Assembly: GCF_021155765.1 (NCBI RefSeq)
Contig: NC_060108.1
Location: 22,345,025-22,409,024, forward strand
Direction of reading: 5' to 3'
Origin: Diprion similis
Taxonomy: Eukaryota > Arthropoda > Insecta > Hymenoptera > Diprionidae
DNA length: 64,000 nt
The translations under genes were made by a program, and so were the position numbers. Under the pieces are notes generated by a model. It was not told where the DNA came from, did not search any database, and saw nothing but the letters and a program-made list of their open reading frames with translations. Shown here piece after piece: positions 50,798-63,520 of this stretch (position 1 is its first letter; each line of letters starts with the position of its first letter).

Positions 50798-53700
50798 TCT
50801 CGACTGGATATCACGCGGCGCGATGATAACGAAATTGTGTGGGAATGAGAGAATATTACATTGATATGCATGGAATATTAGGATTATTATCATCACCCGA
50901 AATGTGGGTGTAGATGTTTATGCTGAATTTTTGTATAATTACGAGTGTCGCGTAAAAAGTATACAATTTCTATGCGTAGCCAAAGATTTTTCACGCGAAA
51001 TTGAATTATCGGTAAAATATGCAACCACGAGCGCAAGTCTGTTCCTAATAAATTATTACATTCGCTGATCAGTTGATGATTTCTTTGAAAAACTGATGAT
51101 TGACATCGCTTTTGGTGTTACGTATTTCCAAAAGTTAATTTGAATCTGTCGTAGACGGTTTAACGCAGTTTATAAATTTCAACCAATATTTATAAATATT
51201 CCTATGCTAATTCAGATAATTATACAATGAATAGCAAAAAATGAAAAAATCTTTTGACAAGTACAAATTTTTCAAAAACCTACAAACCAGGCGTGCTGCA
51301 GCTTATACTATTATTCTGAATAGACTTGCTAATTGAAAATTGATCACAGGAGCCTCGACACACCGTTTGTCGAGGATTCTCTTGACGAATTAGGTAACCA
51401 AGAATTACGTACGTACTCTATAATTGAATGTACAATAATTTTTTTTCTTTCCCCACTTGATATAAGTGTACCAGATGAGACTATGCATAGGATTAGAATT
51501 AGGAAATAAGTGTGGCATGATTGATAGTGAGTGACAATATTATAAATGCTTCATATAAATCTACATTACATGTGTCTCGGAGATTTTCTGCATCTCCGTT
51601 ATTCTCACTACACATACGAGTGATTAATATGTAACACACGCATAGATATATCAATACAATATATCCAATGAATTTAGATTTATACATGTACCGTCAAATT
51701 TTTGTACCGAATAAATGTTATACCATAAGTGAAAACAAATGTCTCGTTCCAGGGAACAATCTCATTTTACTAATACAAAAAAAAACTATTCAACAAAAAA
51801 GATAGGAAATTTAATTATTTACTAGAAAAGTTATTACCATTTTTGGTTATTTTATATTGACGATATCTTTGTTGAGATCCTTTTCGTTTTTCCTGTTTCG
51901 TATTTGTCATCGCATTTGTTCTCTATTGTTTGCTCACTTTGTTATTCATATTTAAACTCATACCAATAACTTCTGATCAACTTATTTTTTTCTCAGTATT
52001 TTGTTGAGCGACCGTTTCAAGATTATTCAATCGATTGAAAACGAATAAAATTGAATGAAAATGAATACTACTATTTACATCATTATTTATAGTTATGCTC
52101 GTTAACGTTGAATCATGTTAATCACTGAAATTTTCATTACTTGCAGGAATACTGTTATTTAATGATAAGTACAATGATCGTACAGAATCAACCAATGCCA
52201 AACATACTTTCTCCAAATTGGGCACGTCAATTTCGATATTATCGTCAAATCGATGACCACATCTTATATCTCCGAATTCTAAGTCATGACTCGTTGAACT
52301 AATCGCAAAATTCCACTGGTAATATACAATTTTTCCCAAATTTTCAATGATTAGAAAATATTGTGCTACCCTGACGAAAGAACCTTCTTATAATTTCGAA
52401 TGAGAATATAGAACAGAGATATTCTATGATAAGAATAAAAATGATGAGACGATTTTCATGAAAGATAATTTGTAAACTGAGAAATATTCAAGTGTTGAGT
52501 GACGAAGTCGGAGGTCACGCACAGCTGAGTAAGTAAATTTTTGCGAGTCGAGTAAACGACCACGCGTGTATTGTGCTAGCGTTTTACACACCTAATATTA
52601 GAGTCAAATAGGTGACGTGTTAACAGTACAGTATACATATAATTTGAATATCGATGAATATTTCAAAACTTTATTATAGTATCTGAGAAACTGCTCTGCA
52701 ATAAGTATAAATTATCGTTCAATATTCTCAACTGTTCCGAGGTAAGTATAGGTTTAAACTAAAATAGGGAGATTCGTAAAGTTGATTTAATCATGAAAAT
52801 ACCGTAAGGACTTATAACTAGACCGTTCATGATCCCAAGGACTGATATTGTCATAAAAACCTTCCGATTTCGCAACGTAGAGTCGCACATTTGGCGACCA
52901 CATGACTGATCATAAACTCAATCTTTCTCAATTTCTTCATCACACTCCGTATGTGACTTTCCAGTATTTTTCCATCTATTGTTTCTATCACGTTTAACCG
53001 ACACCATAAAAACACCCTCTACTTACTTCTCCGTCGAATCCAAAAACTATGACGAACTAACCACGACCCCTAACATCCCTCCTTCATTTTCCTGATCAAT
53101 CCGACTTATTGAAAAATTCTCCCATTTTCTGTCCTTAACCTATCCCAATGTATTAACAAACTCCTACCCGTGAGAAAAATTCCGTTTCGCTCCTCCCATT
53201 GCTAACCAAAATATCCAAAAACCATTTCACTCTAAACGATCTCCTTGCGTTTCAAACTTATATTCTCGTTAACCAGTATATATCTAAACTAAACGTGAAG
53301 CAGCTCAACAAAACCAATTTTTGAACAAAAATTGCAACCACGTCGATTAATTCTAGAATAGCTATATTTTTGTAAATAGTATTCGGCGAGTTGATCAATT
53401 ATTTAACCCGCAAAGCACCTGTAATACTTGAATTAGAATCGTAGACGTTCACGTTGTGCAAGAATCAATTTAAATTGTATCAAATTGATAAATAAATAAA
53501 TAAATAAAATTATACCATGTCATTAAAATGAGGAATTAAATTTTCCAAATCTCTCCCTTAAACTGTGCGCATCTCCGTGTGGGACGAGGCATCTGTCGCG
53601 ACTGCGTCCCGAAGCTTGGACCAACTTATTGACGGGAAAATTGTGAGAGTGGTTTCTAGACCGGCGCAACTCTGCTCTCGCCGCGGGTTCACGAACATCG

Positions 53701-55687
53701 CGCATTCTGCTGTGAGTAGGTTCATTGCTTCAAGTTTGAATACATACTGCGACAGTTCTTGTCCGGCTTGCAGAACCGAAGCATGCGAGCTGGCAGGCTG
53801 AAATTAATCGCGTCTCGAATCATGCTTTCAGCCTGTCAACTTTCGCAAAAAACATTTCCGTGGATAGTAAAGGAGAGAAAAGTATTATATTTCAATTAAA
53901 AAAATTGGAGTGAATTTTCGATGGAACATATTTGATTATTGCCGTTTCAATGAGATGGACAGGTTTTTCAGTGAAAGTAGTCGCGCGTAAATTCTCTCAA
54001 CGAGTGTCTATCGGCGAAGCGATGAAAATATATCCGTATTAGAATAAATTGTGAGTACAAATAATTATTTGATTGATAAATAAGGGTTTTTTTCACAATT
54101 TTATACGGAAATCCTTCAGGGTCTCTCAAGAATGAAATAACCACGGAAATATCGTTCTGATAGAATTTATATAACGTAATTCAAAAAGTGCACTCGGTAA
54201 ATCATTTGTCGAGATTTTACAACAGTATAAGTATTGATAATTGAAAATTATCGGCTGGTTATTTTTTTCTCTTGATTACGATACCAGATTGGTGGTCAAC
54301 GATTATTGAAAAAATTCCTTTGTACCATTGCTCGGCAATTTCATATCGCTTTAAAGTAATTTTGCACCAGACGCACATTCATTGAGCATTCCTGCCAGTC
54401 GGATGCTTGACCGTCGTTCTCTACTCTTGGGTTTCATTGTGTGTCACACGAACTCCGTTTCACACCTATAAGCGAGTGTAGCATATGATGCTGTGGCTTT
54501 CAGGGTTGTAGTTGGGAGTAAATTTAGATTTAGCAAAAAGTAAAAGGCAACTAGTAAATTCAGTTTTAGCGAAAAGTAAAAGGCAACTAGTTATCTAGAC
54601 GGGAACTCGATATACTACTTAAGGGAAATAGAAGTGTCGAAAGTTTTACGGATGAATAGCCATTTAACACATCAGTAAGAGCCATATCACGAGCCGGCAA
54701 AAAAGTGAGTGAATTCCATTCAACATTGATTCAAGATTAAATTCCACGCCTTCTTTGTTCAAGCCTCAAAAGTTCATATAACTTCTAGTTCTATAGCGAC
54801 GTGACCTAGTCACTCATGAGCTACCATGTGACCCCCTCGTAAAAAGTGGAAGGGATAAGCTAGACATAGCTTATAATGCATACGTGGTTATAACTATACG
54901 AGGTTAACGGGTGAGCGAGTAAAGCAAGTCAACAACAGAGCTTAAAGTATCGAAAATAGGCGTTTTTGAAGGATCATTCTATCAGTTTTCATACTTACGT
55001 TATAATAAGGGAATGAAAGGTACTTCAATTTCAGCGACTTTTAGATGCGGAATAGAAGGTCTTTGAATGCCCTGCAGGTAAAATATTATAACAATTAATA
55101 CTTGTTGAATGTTTAATTTGATAAAATCGAAACAGTTTGATTGATCGAATATTTTAATTCATTGCTATGCTATATATAATTCAAAATATCGCGAAATGTT
55201 TAGCGAAAAGTTTACTTTTCGAAAATAGATTTTGGTACGTATTTTGGAAAACTGGATTACTTAGTAAAATGCCTGATGAGAAACACTGGATACAATTCAT
55301 TTAACCAGACAAAACAAGATCGAAAATAATCATATTTCTGCTGCATGAGCGCATTGAATACCTATCAAACACCCAGTCATCTTTTTATAGCGAGAAAAGA
55401 TTAACTTATCATATTGAATTACGGTACTGAGAAATGTTTATGGATATAACGTTACTAACTTCATCCTCATTAGAAACCAACGTTCCTGCATACAGTAGAA
55501 CCGGAGGATAAAGTAAAAAATTATGCGAAAACGATGAGAAGTTCTTTCAAACTATTCAAATATTCCTGATTTCTTTATGCATAATACGACGTCTAAATTG
55601 TGTTAAAAATCTACCTGACCATCAGGAATCCAACGTTGACGTGCCTCGTTATTTCCATGGCTGCACAAGAGCACTGAACACGAAGAA
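50798..55687. other. Intergenic region between EB/LDLa and DUF229 genes
   Basis: Starts with the EB/LDLa 3'UTR (AATAAA at 51047-51052) and ends with the DUF229 5' flank. It may include noncoding 5' exons that cannot be proved here. An AAAT-type repeat lies at about 53489-53510 and a 36-base tandem duplication at 54518-54589. Opposing 60- and 78-codon frames near 53523-53801 are not supported as genes. Confidence 0.6.
54518..54589. repeat. 36-base tandem duplication
   Basis: Two adjacent 36-base units (54518-54553 and 54554-54589) each begin GTAAATT and end GTAAAAGGCAACTA. They differ at three positions. No coding role is seen. Confidence 0.85.
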
Positions 55688-58634
55688 ATGTTTTGTTACC
55701 CAAGATTCTGGTACTTGGCTCAATGCATCTGCCGAAGGCCCGTGTTGTTAGTGATCCTGACATTATCGGCCCTCTTCGCAGCGCAGTATCTGATTTCAGA
55801 CAGCTTCGTTCACCTGAATCGCTACCAAGTTTCATCTTACAAATCTTCCAACAAATCTGAAGGTAAAAAACAAACATTCGTCATAAAAATATGCTCACTT
55901 CACTGTTTTCATCGTGCAAGGAATTATTATACCACGAAGCGCGGGTTCTATAAACAGCGGATTATCACGAGGATTATTTGAAACGTTACAGTTCACGCTA
56001 ACATAGCGCGATAAATTCCGAGAGAGGCTTATTCTCGATTCTGATTCGAATAAGAGTAAATAAATGATAACTAGAATAATCATCGCCATTTTTAAAGGAC
56101 CTTTCGTTGTTCGCTTGAATGCGAATTGCTATAAATTATCGTGCTGCCTTAACAATGAGTAGAGTATTGATGGTACATATCGAAGCATAATCAGTCCTCC
56201 ATAATTAAGGCACTATACTTCCGTCACAGGGATTTTAACGTGCAATCGGTTAATTAACTACTACAATCGTGCAAGAAGGAGGCGGAGCTTTAATGATAGG
56301 GATAGGTCATGTTATCAATATGTTATATCGCAATACGATACGCAAGTTGATGTTTTATGCCTTATCGCAGGAAACAGCACAGGCTTCCTCGTATCGAATT
56401 CAAAATGCCAGATCCCAGAGAGGAATCCTTTCGATCCGTTGATTCGCCAGTTTGTGACTAAAGAAAAATTTGAACCCTGTACGAAGACGGCATTATTAAC
56501 CAGAATAGTCAAGATGCGGAACGGTGAACTGGTGTTGAGAGTAAACTTGAACGTGGCCAAGAATTACGTAGACTTGTCCTGCTGCTGGGCTCCGATTCAC
56601 AGATCGAAGCCTTCGGAAACTCCTGATCGTAATGTCGACTCTAAAATAAGGTAAATCGTTATTAAGTTTAGGGCTATTATTCCTCACCTTTTTTACTCGT
56701 GATACTCTGTATACCAAGATTATACTCGTTGTTACAGTATATACTTGTTGGTCATTGATTCAACAAGTTCTACTTCAGACCACAGTTATACGTAACCAGC
56801 AAGGTTACAGCTCATGAGTACGCATTTGTTACAGTAATTGAATGAACGAGCAATTTGCTTTCATTGTTCGACGTTCCACGCGGAAGTTCGTTTGCGTAAT
56901 CCACTCGAAAGCGATTGAAAAAAACTTGTGTTTTATTCCGTAAAGTGAGATGTTGTTGAAAGTGTTTTTTCTATTAAACTATAATAGAATAAAAATATCC
57001 TAGCATTCTCTAACCATAAAGTATAAAACTGGGTGAACGGTCAGTTGCCTAGGAAAGAACAAATAAACGTCTTAACAATATCGGTATTCTGTTTCAGTCT
57101 GGGTTCCTGCATAAATTTCAAAAACGAAGTGATTATTCCTGCCAATGTGGAGGTCGTCTTAGTGAAATGCAAAGCGAAGGACTTGAGGCCGCGAACGAAA
57201 AAGAATACGAAGACGGTGTACGAGAACGTTCATTCGCTTTTGCGACCAGAAAAAGTCAGCGAGAAACTGTCGCAGAGAAAGAGCTCAAACAGCACAAGAA
57301 AGCTGAGCGTCCTTCTGTTGGGGATCGATAACGTCGCGCGTTGGAATTTCGAACGTTCGATGCCGATTACTTCGCGGCATTTAAAAGACACCGGATGGAT
57401 CGAGCTTAAGGGGTACAACAAGATGGGGGAGAACACGTTCCCCAATCTGATGGCGGTACTGACTGGCATGAACGATTCCCAAGCCATGAAAGTGTGCAAA
57501 CCGACCGAGACCTTCGGCTTCGACAACTGTCCGATGATTTGGTACTCCTTTAAAAATACGAGCTACGTAACCGCCTACGGAGAAGACACGGCTGAGATCA
57601 GCACCTTCCATTACTACAAGGCGGGCTTCGTGAATCCTCCGACCGACTTCTACCTGCGTCCCTACATTATGGCGGCGGAAAAGTACCTGCCCCTAAAAAG
57701 GCACCTGGACAACAGCTACTACTGCACCGGCCCCGAGCTCAGTGGCGTCAGAGTCTTCAACTACGCGTTGGAGTTTGCGAAGACCTTCATCGGGGTACCA
57801 TACTTCGGTTTCTTCTGGACGAACAGCATGAGCCACGATAACATAAACGGTGTATCCTCGGTCGACAGCAATGTACTAGACATCTTGCAGCGGCTTGACT
57901 ACGAGGGTATCCTCAATGACTCTATGGTGATTTTCCTCAGCGATCACGGTATGAGATACGGCTTGTTTAGAGAGACCATTCACGGCTGGTACGAGGATAA
58001 ACTGCCTTTCATCTACGTCTGGCTACCCGAGTGGTTCAAGGCTGAGAATGGGGAGGCTTCCGAGGCGCTTCGAGCTAACGGAAGGACTCTAACATCGCCG
58101 TTCAACCTTTACGAGACTCTGAGGGATATCCTGGCTCGGGCTGGAGGAGACGCTGACCCGAGCTCAGGGTGTCCGCACTGTCAGTCTCTGTTCAGCGAGG
58201 CGAAGAAGGAGAGAGGCTGCGAGGACGTGGGGGTCAGTCATCGTTGGTGCGCGTGTACGAGGTTCGGTAACAGCGGTATCAGCAATGAATCAGCTCATGA
58301 GGCTGCTAACAAGATCGTCAGTTACATCGACAGTAGCGTTGAGCGATACAAGAACTCCCGGGGGAAGAGGATCTGCTATAAACTCAGACTGAAAAAGATT
58401 CTCAGAGTCAATGAGATGTTCGGGTTCGTTTCATCGAACGGCACTTCCGGGTACAAGCAGTTTTTGTACCAGCTCCAAGTCATGCCGGGAAATGGAAAAT
58501 TCGAAGCTTTGATACAGCACCACGAGGACGGAGATTTAACTATCGTTGACGGTGAAGTCAGTCGAATAAATTCCTACGCGAGTACTGCTAACTGCCTTGA
58601 CACTGGACCCAAACCGTTTTGCTATTGTGATTGA
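55688..58634 (+). CDS. DUF229-family (alkaline-phosphatase/sulfatase-like) type II membrane protein
   Basis: Exons 55688-55862, 56371-56650 and 57098-58634 join in phase (total 1992 bases, 663 residues), in the usual size range of this animal family (Pfam PF02995). Residues about 19-37 (RRPVLLVILTLSALFAAQYL) form one N-terminal membrane anchor, so the bulk should face the secretory lumen or outside. A Cys-rich lumenal segment follows (KCQIPERNPFDP, LSCCWAPIH). The enzyme-like core shows LLLGIDNVARWNF (224-236), ELKGYNKMGENTFPNL (254-269, likely nucleophile Thr265 by analogy with sulfatases), YGEDTAEISTFHY (312-324), the PPTDFYLRPY segment, the SHDNING motif (397-403) and the metal-site motif SDHGMRYG (433-440). 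The substrate is unknown. ATG 55688 is the first in-frame Met after a stop at 55637-55639. Codon usage in the long last exon is GC-richer than its surroundings, as for a conserved gene. An unusual residue pair in the first motif is reported separately. Confidence 0.94.
55863..56370 (+). other. Intron 1 of the DUF229 gene
   Basis: 508 bases, gtaaaa donor to cttatcgcag acceptor, phase 1. Nothing else was recognised. Confidence 0.88.
56651..57097 (+). other. Intron 2 of the DUF229 gene
   Basis: 447 bases, gtaaat donor to tgtttcag acceptor, phase 2. The open frame that begins at 57033 inside it is not the true start: exon joining at 57098 restores the upstream membrane anchor and Cys-rich part. 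Confidence 0.9.
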
Positions 58635-60966
58635 CGTTCACTGATGAATAGATCGAGTTTCTGTTCGAACAAAAATGGGAAAATCATTCTGCGCTACCAG
58701 TAATTCAAGGTAAAAATACCTACTATTTTTAGAGGTGTGTGGAAAGGGGTAAATTAATTTTGCTACCGGTTTTTCAACTTTGGAACTTTCGCAAGGCGTG
58801 TGATTTACACCTTATTGATAGACCAATTGCAGTACCTGTAGCATAACGAGTACAAAACAATAATATGAGGTAAAGCTATTATCTGCGTTATTTCACCAAT
58901 CATAATTGGCTGTAAAATTATTAGTGAAAATCAGTAAATAAGTAGAATTGTTATGACTGTAAGGGGCCATTCATTAATTACGCAAGGGTCCCCAGAGGGA
59001 GGGGGGGGGGGGGGCGTTAAGAAAATCTATACATGCCCTTATCTTGGGGGGAGGGGGGTAAAACCCATTCTTATGTAATATATTACAAGTCGAAATTTAT
59101 TATTAAACATCTATTTGTATTTCGGATGCTGAATGATTTTTTTCATTCCATAATGTGCACTTGGATTTACATCTTATTGTAATTTTTTTTTGTTTATTAG
59201 AATTTTAAAATCTTAAATATGTTCATTTTCATCCATTTTAAATGTCATAAATAATAATTATATTATAGTGAATTCTTGCCGCGTATTAATTTTATTTCAA
59301 TCATTTGCAAACTAAAAAATGATTCTTGTGTTATTCGTTTAAAGATTTTTTTAACTGATTCATGTTTGTTCACTTTGAGATTATTTGAAAACTTACTTTT
59401 AATTATAATAATAATATTCCAAAGACCAGATACTTATCTAATAATATAAAGATAATCTATATCTGATAGCAATAATAAAGTGTAACCTAAATTATCTGCT
59501 AAAAAATAAAAATCTTTGATTTGCATCAAGCTGTGAGTTTTAGTGTAACTGATCCTTTTCTAACAACGTTTTATTATTCAGAAAAATGAGATTGAATCTT
59601 ACGTAAGAAAAGGGAAGGGGGGTTCGAGAAATCTTATGTATCCTCACATGGGGGTAAGGGGGGTCAAAAATCGTCAAAATCATCCTTACGTAATTAATGA
59701 ATGGCCCCTTAAGTGACAGACGTTGTTGATGAGAATTGTTGCCAAAATTGAATCCTGGTTTCTAAAGTCATGATTCTAATTTTTGACGTAGCATAAAAAA
59801 TTGGTAATTATTTTAAAGTATTTATCAACAATGTATAAAGTATAATGCGACTCACATTTGCAATATATGGTTGTCAAGCTATGATATTGCATAAATTCAT
59901 ATTACGATATCACAAAACATATCAACACATGTTTATATATGACAGACTAGTCACTGTTTCCAAACGTGTCTTGGACTCGATTTAGTTTTTAAAATCCCGT
60001 GACATGTTGTGAATTAAATTAGCAATGAGATTTGTAATTAAAAATTAATGATTGAAATCCTATACGGACGTAACTACAACCCGAGTCGACGTTGTACATA
60101 AACGTTGTAATTGTGATGTAAGGCCAAAATCAATCGAAGTATTTAGACGATCAAAGTCGGATCGTTAACCGGACATTAAATTAACTGCTATTGAAGTAAT
60201 TAAAAAGACTTTATTGTATTGTTATAAAATATGCTGATAACACTGCAAGGACGTTTATATTTTTTATCCATACAATAGACAATACCGTTCACTAAATTGT
60301 TAAGCGTTACGTTGAACCTAATGTATTATCATCGTTTGCGTTTGAATATTGGAGGAAAAAATATTAATGGTTGAGATATTCAATTCGAAGAAATTGATCT
60401 TGATGTTAAATAGTTATGTTTCTAGTTTTCCCTAGAATTTACAAGTCAACTAATGTGAACTTTATATCTGTAAGCTATGAAACTTGCGCGTAACAAAATG
60501 TAACTTTTACATATCTGTGAAGAAAAAATTAAATTTAATAAACAGTATGAGTTCTTGTACTTGCGTTGTGTGTTATCCTGTTCTCCGTTTCCTCAAGTAA
60601 TTCAACAATCACTCAAACCCAGCCAAGTATGAACAGAGGCCCAAATTTCTTTTGTATTCACACTTTCCCGCCTCCAACCATCGCATGTAGAATAAAATTT
60701 CTGTTAATCTCGACTAGCATCGAGCACTCGCCTAGATGGTTTTGAATCCAACTGACACTGTGGTTGCGTACACGTTCGAAACGCGATTAAACCCATGTCC
60801 CATCGTAAACATGATTCGTGCCTTATGCCTCTATCTGTTTACCTCTTGCGTCTACACACGTCAAATATGGGAACAGACATCTAGAGGACAAACACAGCAA
60901 AGCGACAGACTGCTACTTTGCTAAGATAAAGGAAGATTAAGGAATTTTACTACATTGCGAGGAGAA
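58635..60966. other. DUF229 3' region and intergenic sequence
   Basis: Contains the miniature element at 58962-59709 and a possible poly(A) signal at 60537-60542; another AATAAA at 59474-59479 lies inside the element. The rest is AT-rich with no recognised gene up to the start codon at 60967. Confidence 0.65.
58962..59709. mobile_element. Miniature inverted-repeat transposable element, copy 2
   Basis: A 748-base element with TA on both sides (58960-58961 and 59710-59711). Both ends begin AGGGGCCATTCATTAATTAC when read inward, with about 21 matching bases before divergence. G-rich stretches lie inside each end, and the right subterminal GGGGTCAAAAATCGTCAAAA resembles that of copy 1 at 15593-16040. 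No coding capacity; the interior is AT-rich. The superfamily is not assigned. Confidence 0.88.
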
Positions 60967-63520
60967 ATGGAATACGAAAAATCCTTCAAGAGAAAGATGT
61001 TGCTGTGGACCAGCAACTGGCTAAACCAGGAGGATCCGCAAACAGAAAAGGAGGTAAGCAAGTTCATGGCTTCACCACATCCTTTTCCCTAAGACCAGGA
61101 ACTCATCTTTACATGAATCCTAAATCCAGTGTCGCGGAGTTAACCTGATTGTGGATAATGGCTAAATAATCATATAGTGTCACCATCGTGAATAGCTGGA
61201 ATACATTTTGCCACCCAGCAAATTCGTATTATGCTTGACAGCATGAACGATAAGGTTACCGTCGAAAATTGACATTGACATTGAAGGTCCCGTTCACTCC
61301 CGACGCAGTGGAAATAGCTCGTCTTTTGGTAGCGACTGGTTACCGCGTCCGTTTCATGGATCGGTGCTTGCCGAAGGAGATGTATCCGGTCGCAGGAGTT
61401 CCCGCGGGTTCTCCAGCGTGTCGGGTGACAATAATGTGTCCTCATTCAGGGCTCAGAATGGAGCTGGAGGCTGCAACGTCCTCGTGCAATTGTCCACCAC
61501 CTCCTTATGGGCTCGACAAGTCCTGGACCGCCGGGGAACCGGACAGTGAACGGGTAAGGTTTAGAAACTATAACCATATATATATTATCAGCATGAATCA
61601 TGATAATCTTTAAACTTCCCCAGATGGAAGAAGCTGTAGAGTTTACAATCGGCCGAACGAATCAAGAGATTTCAAAGACCATCTCGCAATTTATCGCCGG
61701 ATTACTAAAAGTGTCGAGTAAATTCTCCGATGTGAACCACAACGACGAGGTAACAGTTAATACAGAATCGACCGTAGCGTCAATGACTGAGGTGCAAGAG
61801 GTCCATACACAGTCGGTGAAATCCGACTGCGTCTCTTCGGTGAAGACACCAGCTGCAGCTGGCATCACGGTTGTCACTCCATGTGCGCCTTGTATTCCAA
61901 AAGCTTCTCCATCTGACGGAAAGACGGCAGCACCCGGAAGGTGAGTCGGTTTCAGGAGGAAAAATGTTCTCCGTATCTCAGTACTTCGTTATTACTACAC
62001 AATTGTTGTATTTTTTCTTTCTTTTTCGGCAGATACAGATCCTTGGACACTTTAATCGGCTCTGGAGGTTTTGCTGACGATCTTCCGGAACCGGGCCCAT
62101 TGACCCCGAAGGAAGATCGCTCCGGACCAGAAATGGCCATGGATGTAGACACTGATCCTGATGCAACCATAGTCGAAGGCCCACCTTCGGGACACAAGAA
62201 GGTGAGGGGGAATCAGTTTTCAAATTATTTGTGAACTTCAAGATGATTATGACTCTTATTGCAAAACAGCTATAATTCCTGAACAAGGAGCCATTCGACA
62301 TTGAGGAAGAGTGTTGACCTACATCTATATTCCTTCTTTTCGCAGTTCATCTCAAAGTCCAGCCCTGCAGTGAATTACACCGAGCAGTTCCAGAGGTCGG
62401 ACACATTTGTGTTCGAGGAGCCGGATGGCGAAGAAAAAAAGATGACTGAGCGGACGCTGGTTCGCAGTAGCACTTTTTGCGTTTCAGATGATGCTGCCAA
62501 CGACACTGAAAAAGGACCCAGGTTGGGCCCACCACCGAGTAGAACACCCAGCCCATTGCCGCCTATTTTTTCGCAGTCTTTGGTACTGACTAAGTTGCAG
62601 GACGTTCAGCAGATCATTAGTGACATCATTGTGCTAGTCGCCGGAAATCAACAAGTCCCTTCAAGCATTGGAGACGTCTCGAAGGCCTCTAAAGCTATCC
62701 TCAACGCTGTCCAGGTATAAATACAAAAATAACGAGGGGGTGAATTGCGGTTGATATATGGTGTCATTCGAGTTGCGAGGGGGTGGGGGTGGGTGGGGGG
62801 GGGGTAAATAAGTCTCAGGCAGTTGTTAAAACAAGACTAAAGCTAACAGCCAGAATTAGCAGCCAAACGTTCTAACGTTCATTCGAATAAGATAGTGAAG
62901 TTCGAAAATCAAAATTTTGGGAAATACCTTTTCTACCCCCAAAACAGATTTATAGAATTGTGAGGATAAAAATGAACTGCATTTTTCTATTTCCAAAAAG
63001 CTTAACATGTTTGGCTGCTAACTCTGACTGCGAGCTTCAGCTTGATCCAATCGTAAGTGCACAAAGCGGGAAGCCAATGAAATACGGAGCTTTGTTTCAG
63101 CAGAGGGTTTCGGACAATGTTCGGCCAATCCGGTCCTTATCGGACTTCGGAAGTGTTCCTAATTTGACCCGAGATGGTACGACAGCTCGGTCGATTGCCA
63201 GGCCTCAAATTCGAAGATACGCCACGACGATAGCCGCGCCAGCAACACCAACGTCCTCGAGGCGTGAGGGAATCTCTTTGGTTGATCGTTCGAAAAGAGC
63301 CTCGACCACGATGTTGTCAAATCCTGCAGGAACAGCCGGAAAAACCCAAACGACTTCCAAAGCTGGCACCAATCGATTGGCTCCTCCTGCCAACGGCCGT
63401 TCCACTACGACGCTACCATCCTCGACGAGTGGCACAACTACAAATCGGAAACTCACCCCTGTTAAAAAGTATGCCAATGTACAGTCCAGCATTCCCAAGC
63501 CGAGCATTCCGCGGAAATAA
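60967..63520 (+). CDS. Uncharacterised protein with basic Ser/Thr/Pro-rich tail and SxIP motif
   Basis: I do not recognise the family. Six exons join with matching phase: 60967-61053, 61287-61553, 61624-61940, 62033-62201, 62346-62714 and 63041-63520, giving 562 residues. The start (MEYEKSFKRKMLLWTSNWLN) has a good context (gagaaATGG). Exon 2 (residues 30-118) looks globular: VPFTPDAVEIARLLVATGYR, then CRVTIMCPHSGLRMELEAA and a CNCPPPPYG stretch. Exon 3 (from Met119) starts with a predicted helix (EEAVEFTIGRTNQEISKTIS) before low-complexity acidic and Ser/Thr sequence. Exon 5 includes a proline-rich run (PPPSRTPSPLPP) followed by a hydrophobic helix (LTKLQDVQQIISDIIVLVAG). The last 160 residues are basic and Ser/Thr-rich, ending NVQSSIPKPSIPRK. 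SSIP (552-555) fits the SxIP motif that binds EB proteins at microtubule plus ends. The exon-6 acceptor could also be six bases upstream (adds Leu-Gln). AATAAA lies at 63693-63698. The exon chain is good; the function is only a suggestion. Confidence 0.77.

Noticed and set aside
53523-53801. Opposing 60- and 78-codon frames between the LDLa and DUF229 genes
   Set aside because: Short, overlapping on opposite strands, with no recognised motif and no splice links to neighbouring exons.
57033-57097. Start of the DUF229 protein at the Met codon 57033
   Set aside because: A tgtttcag acceptor at 57097 joins in phase to exons 56371-56650 and 55688-55862, which supply the membrane anchor and Cys-rich segment typical of the family.
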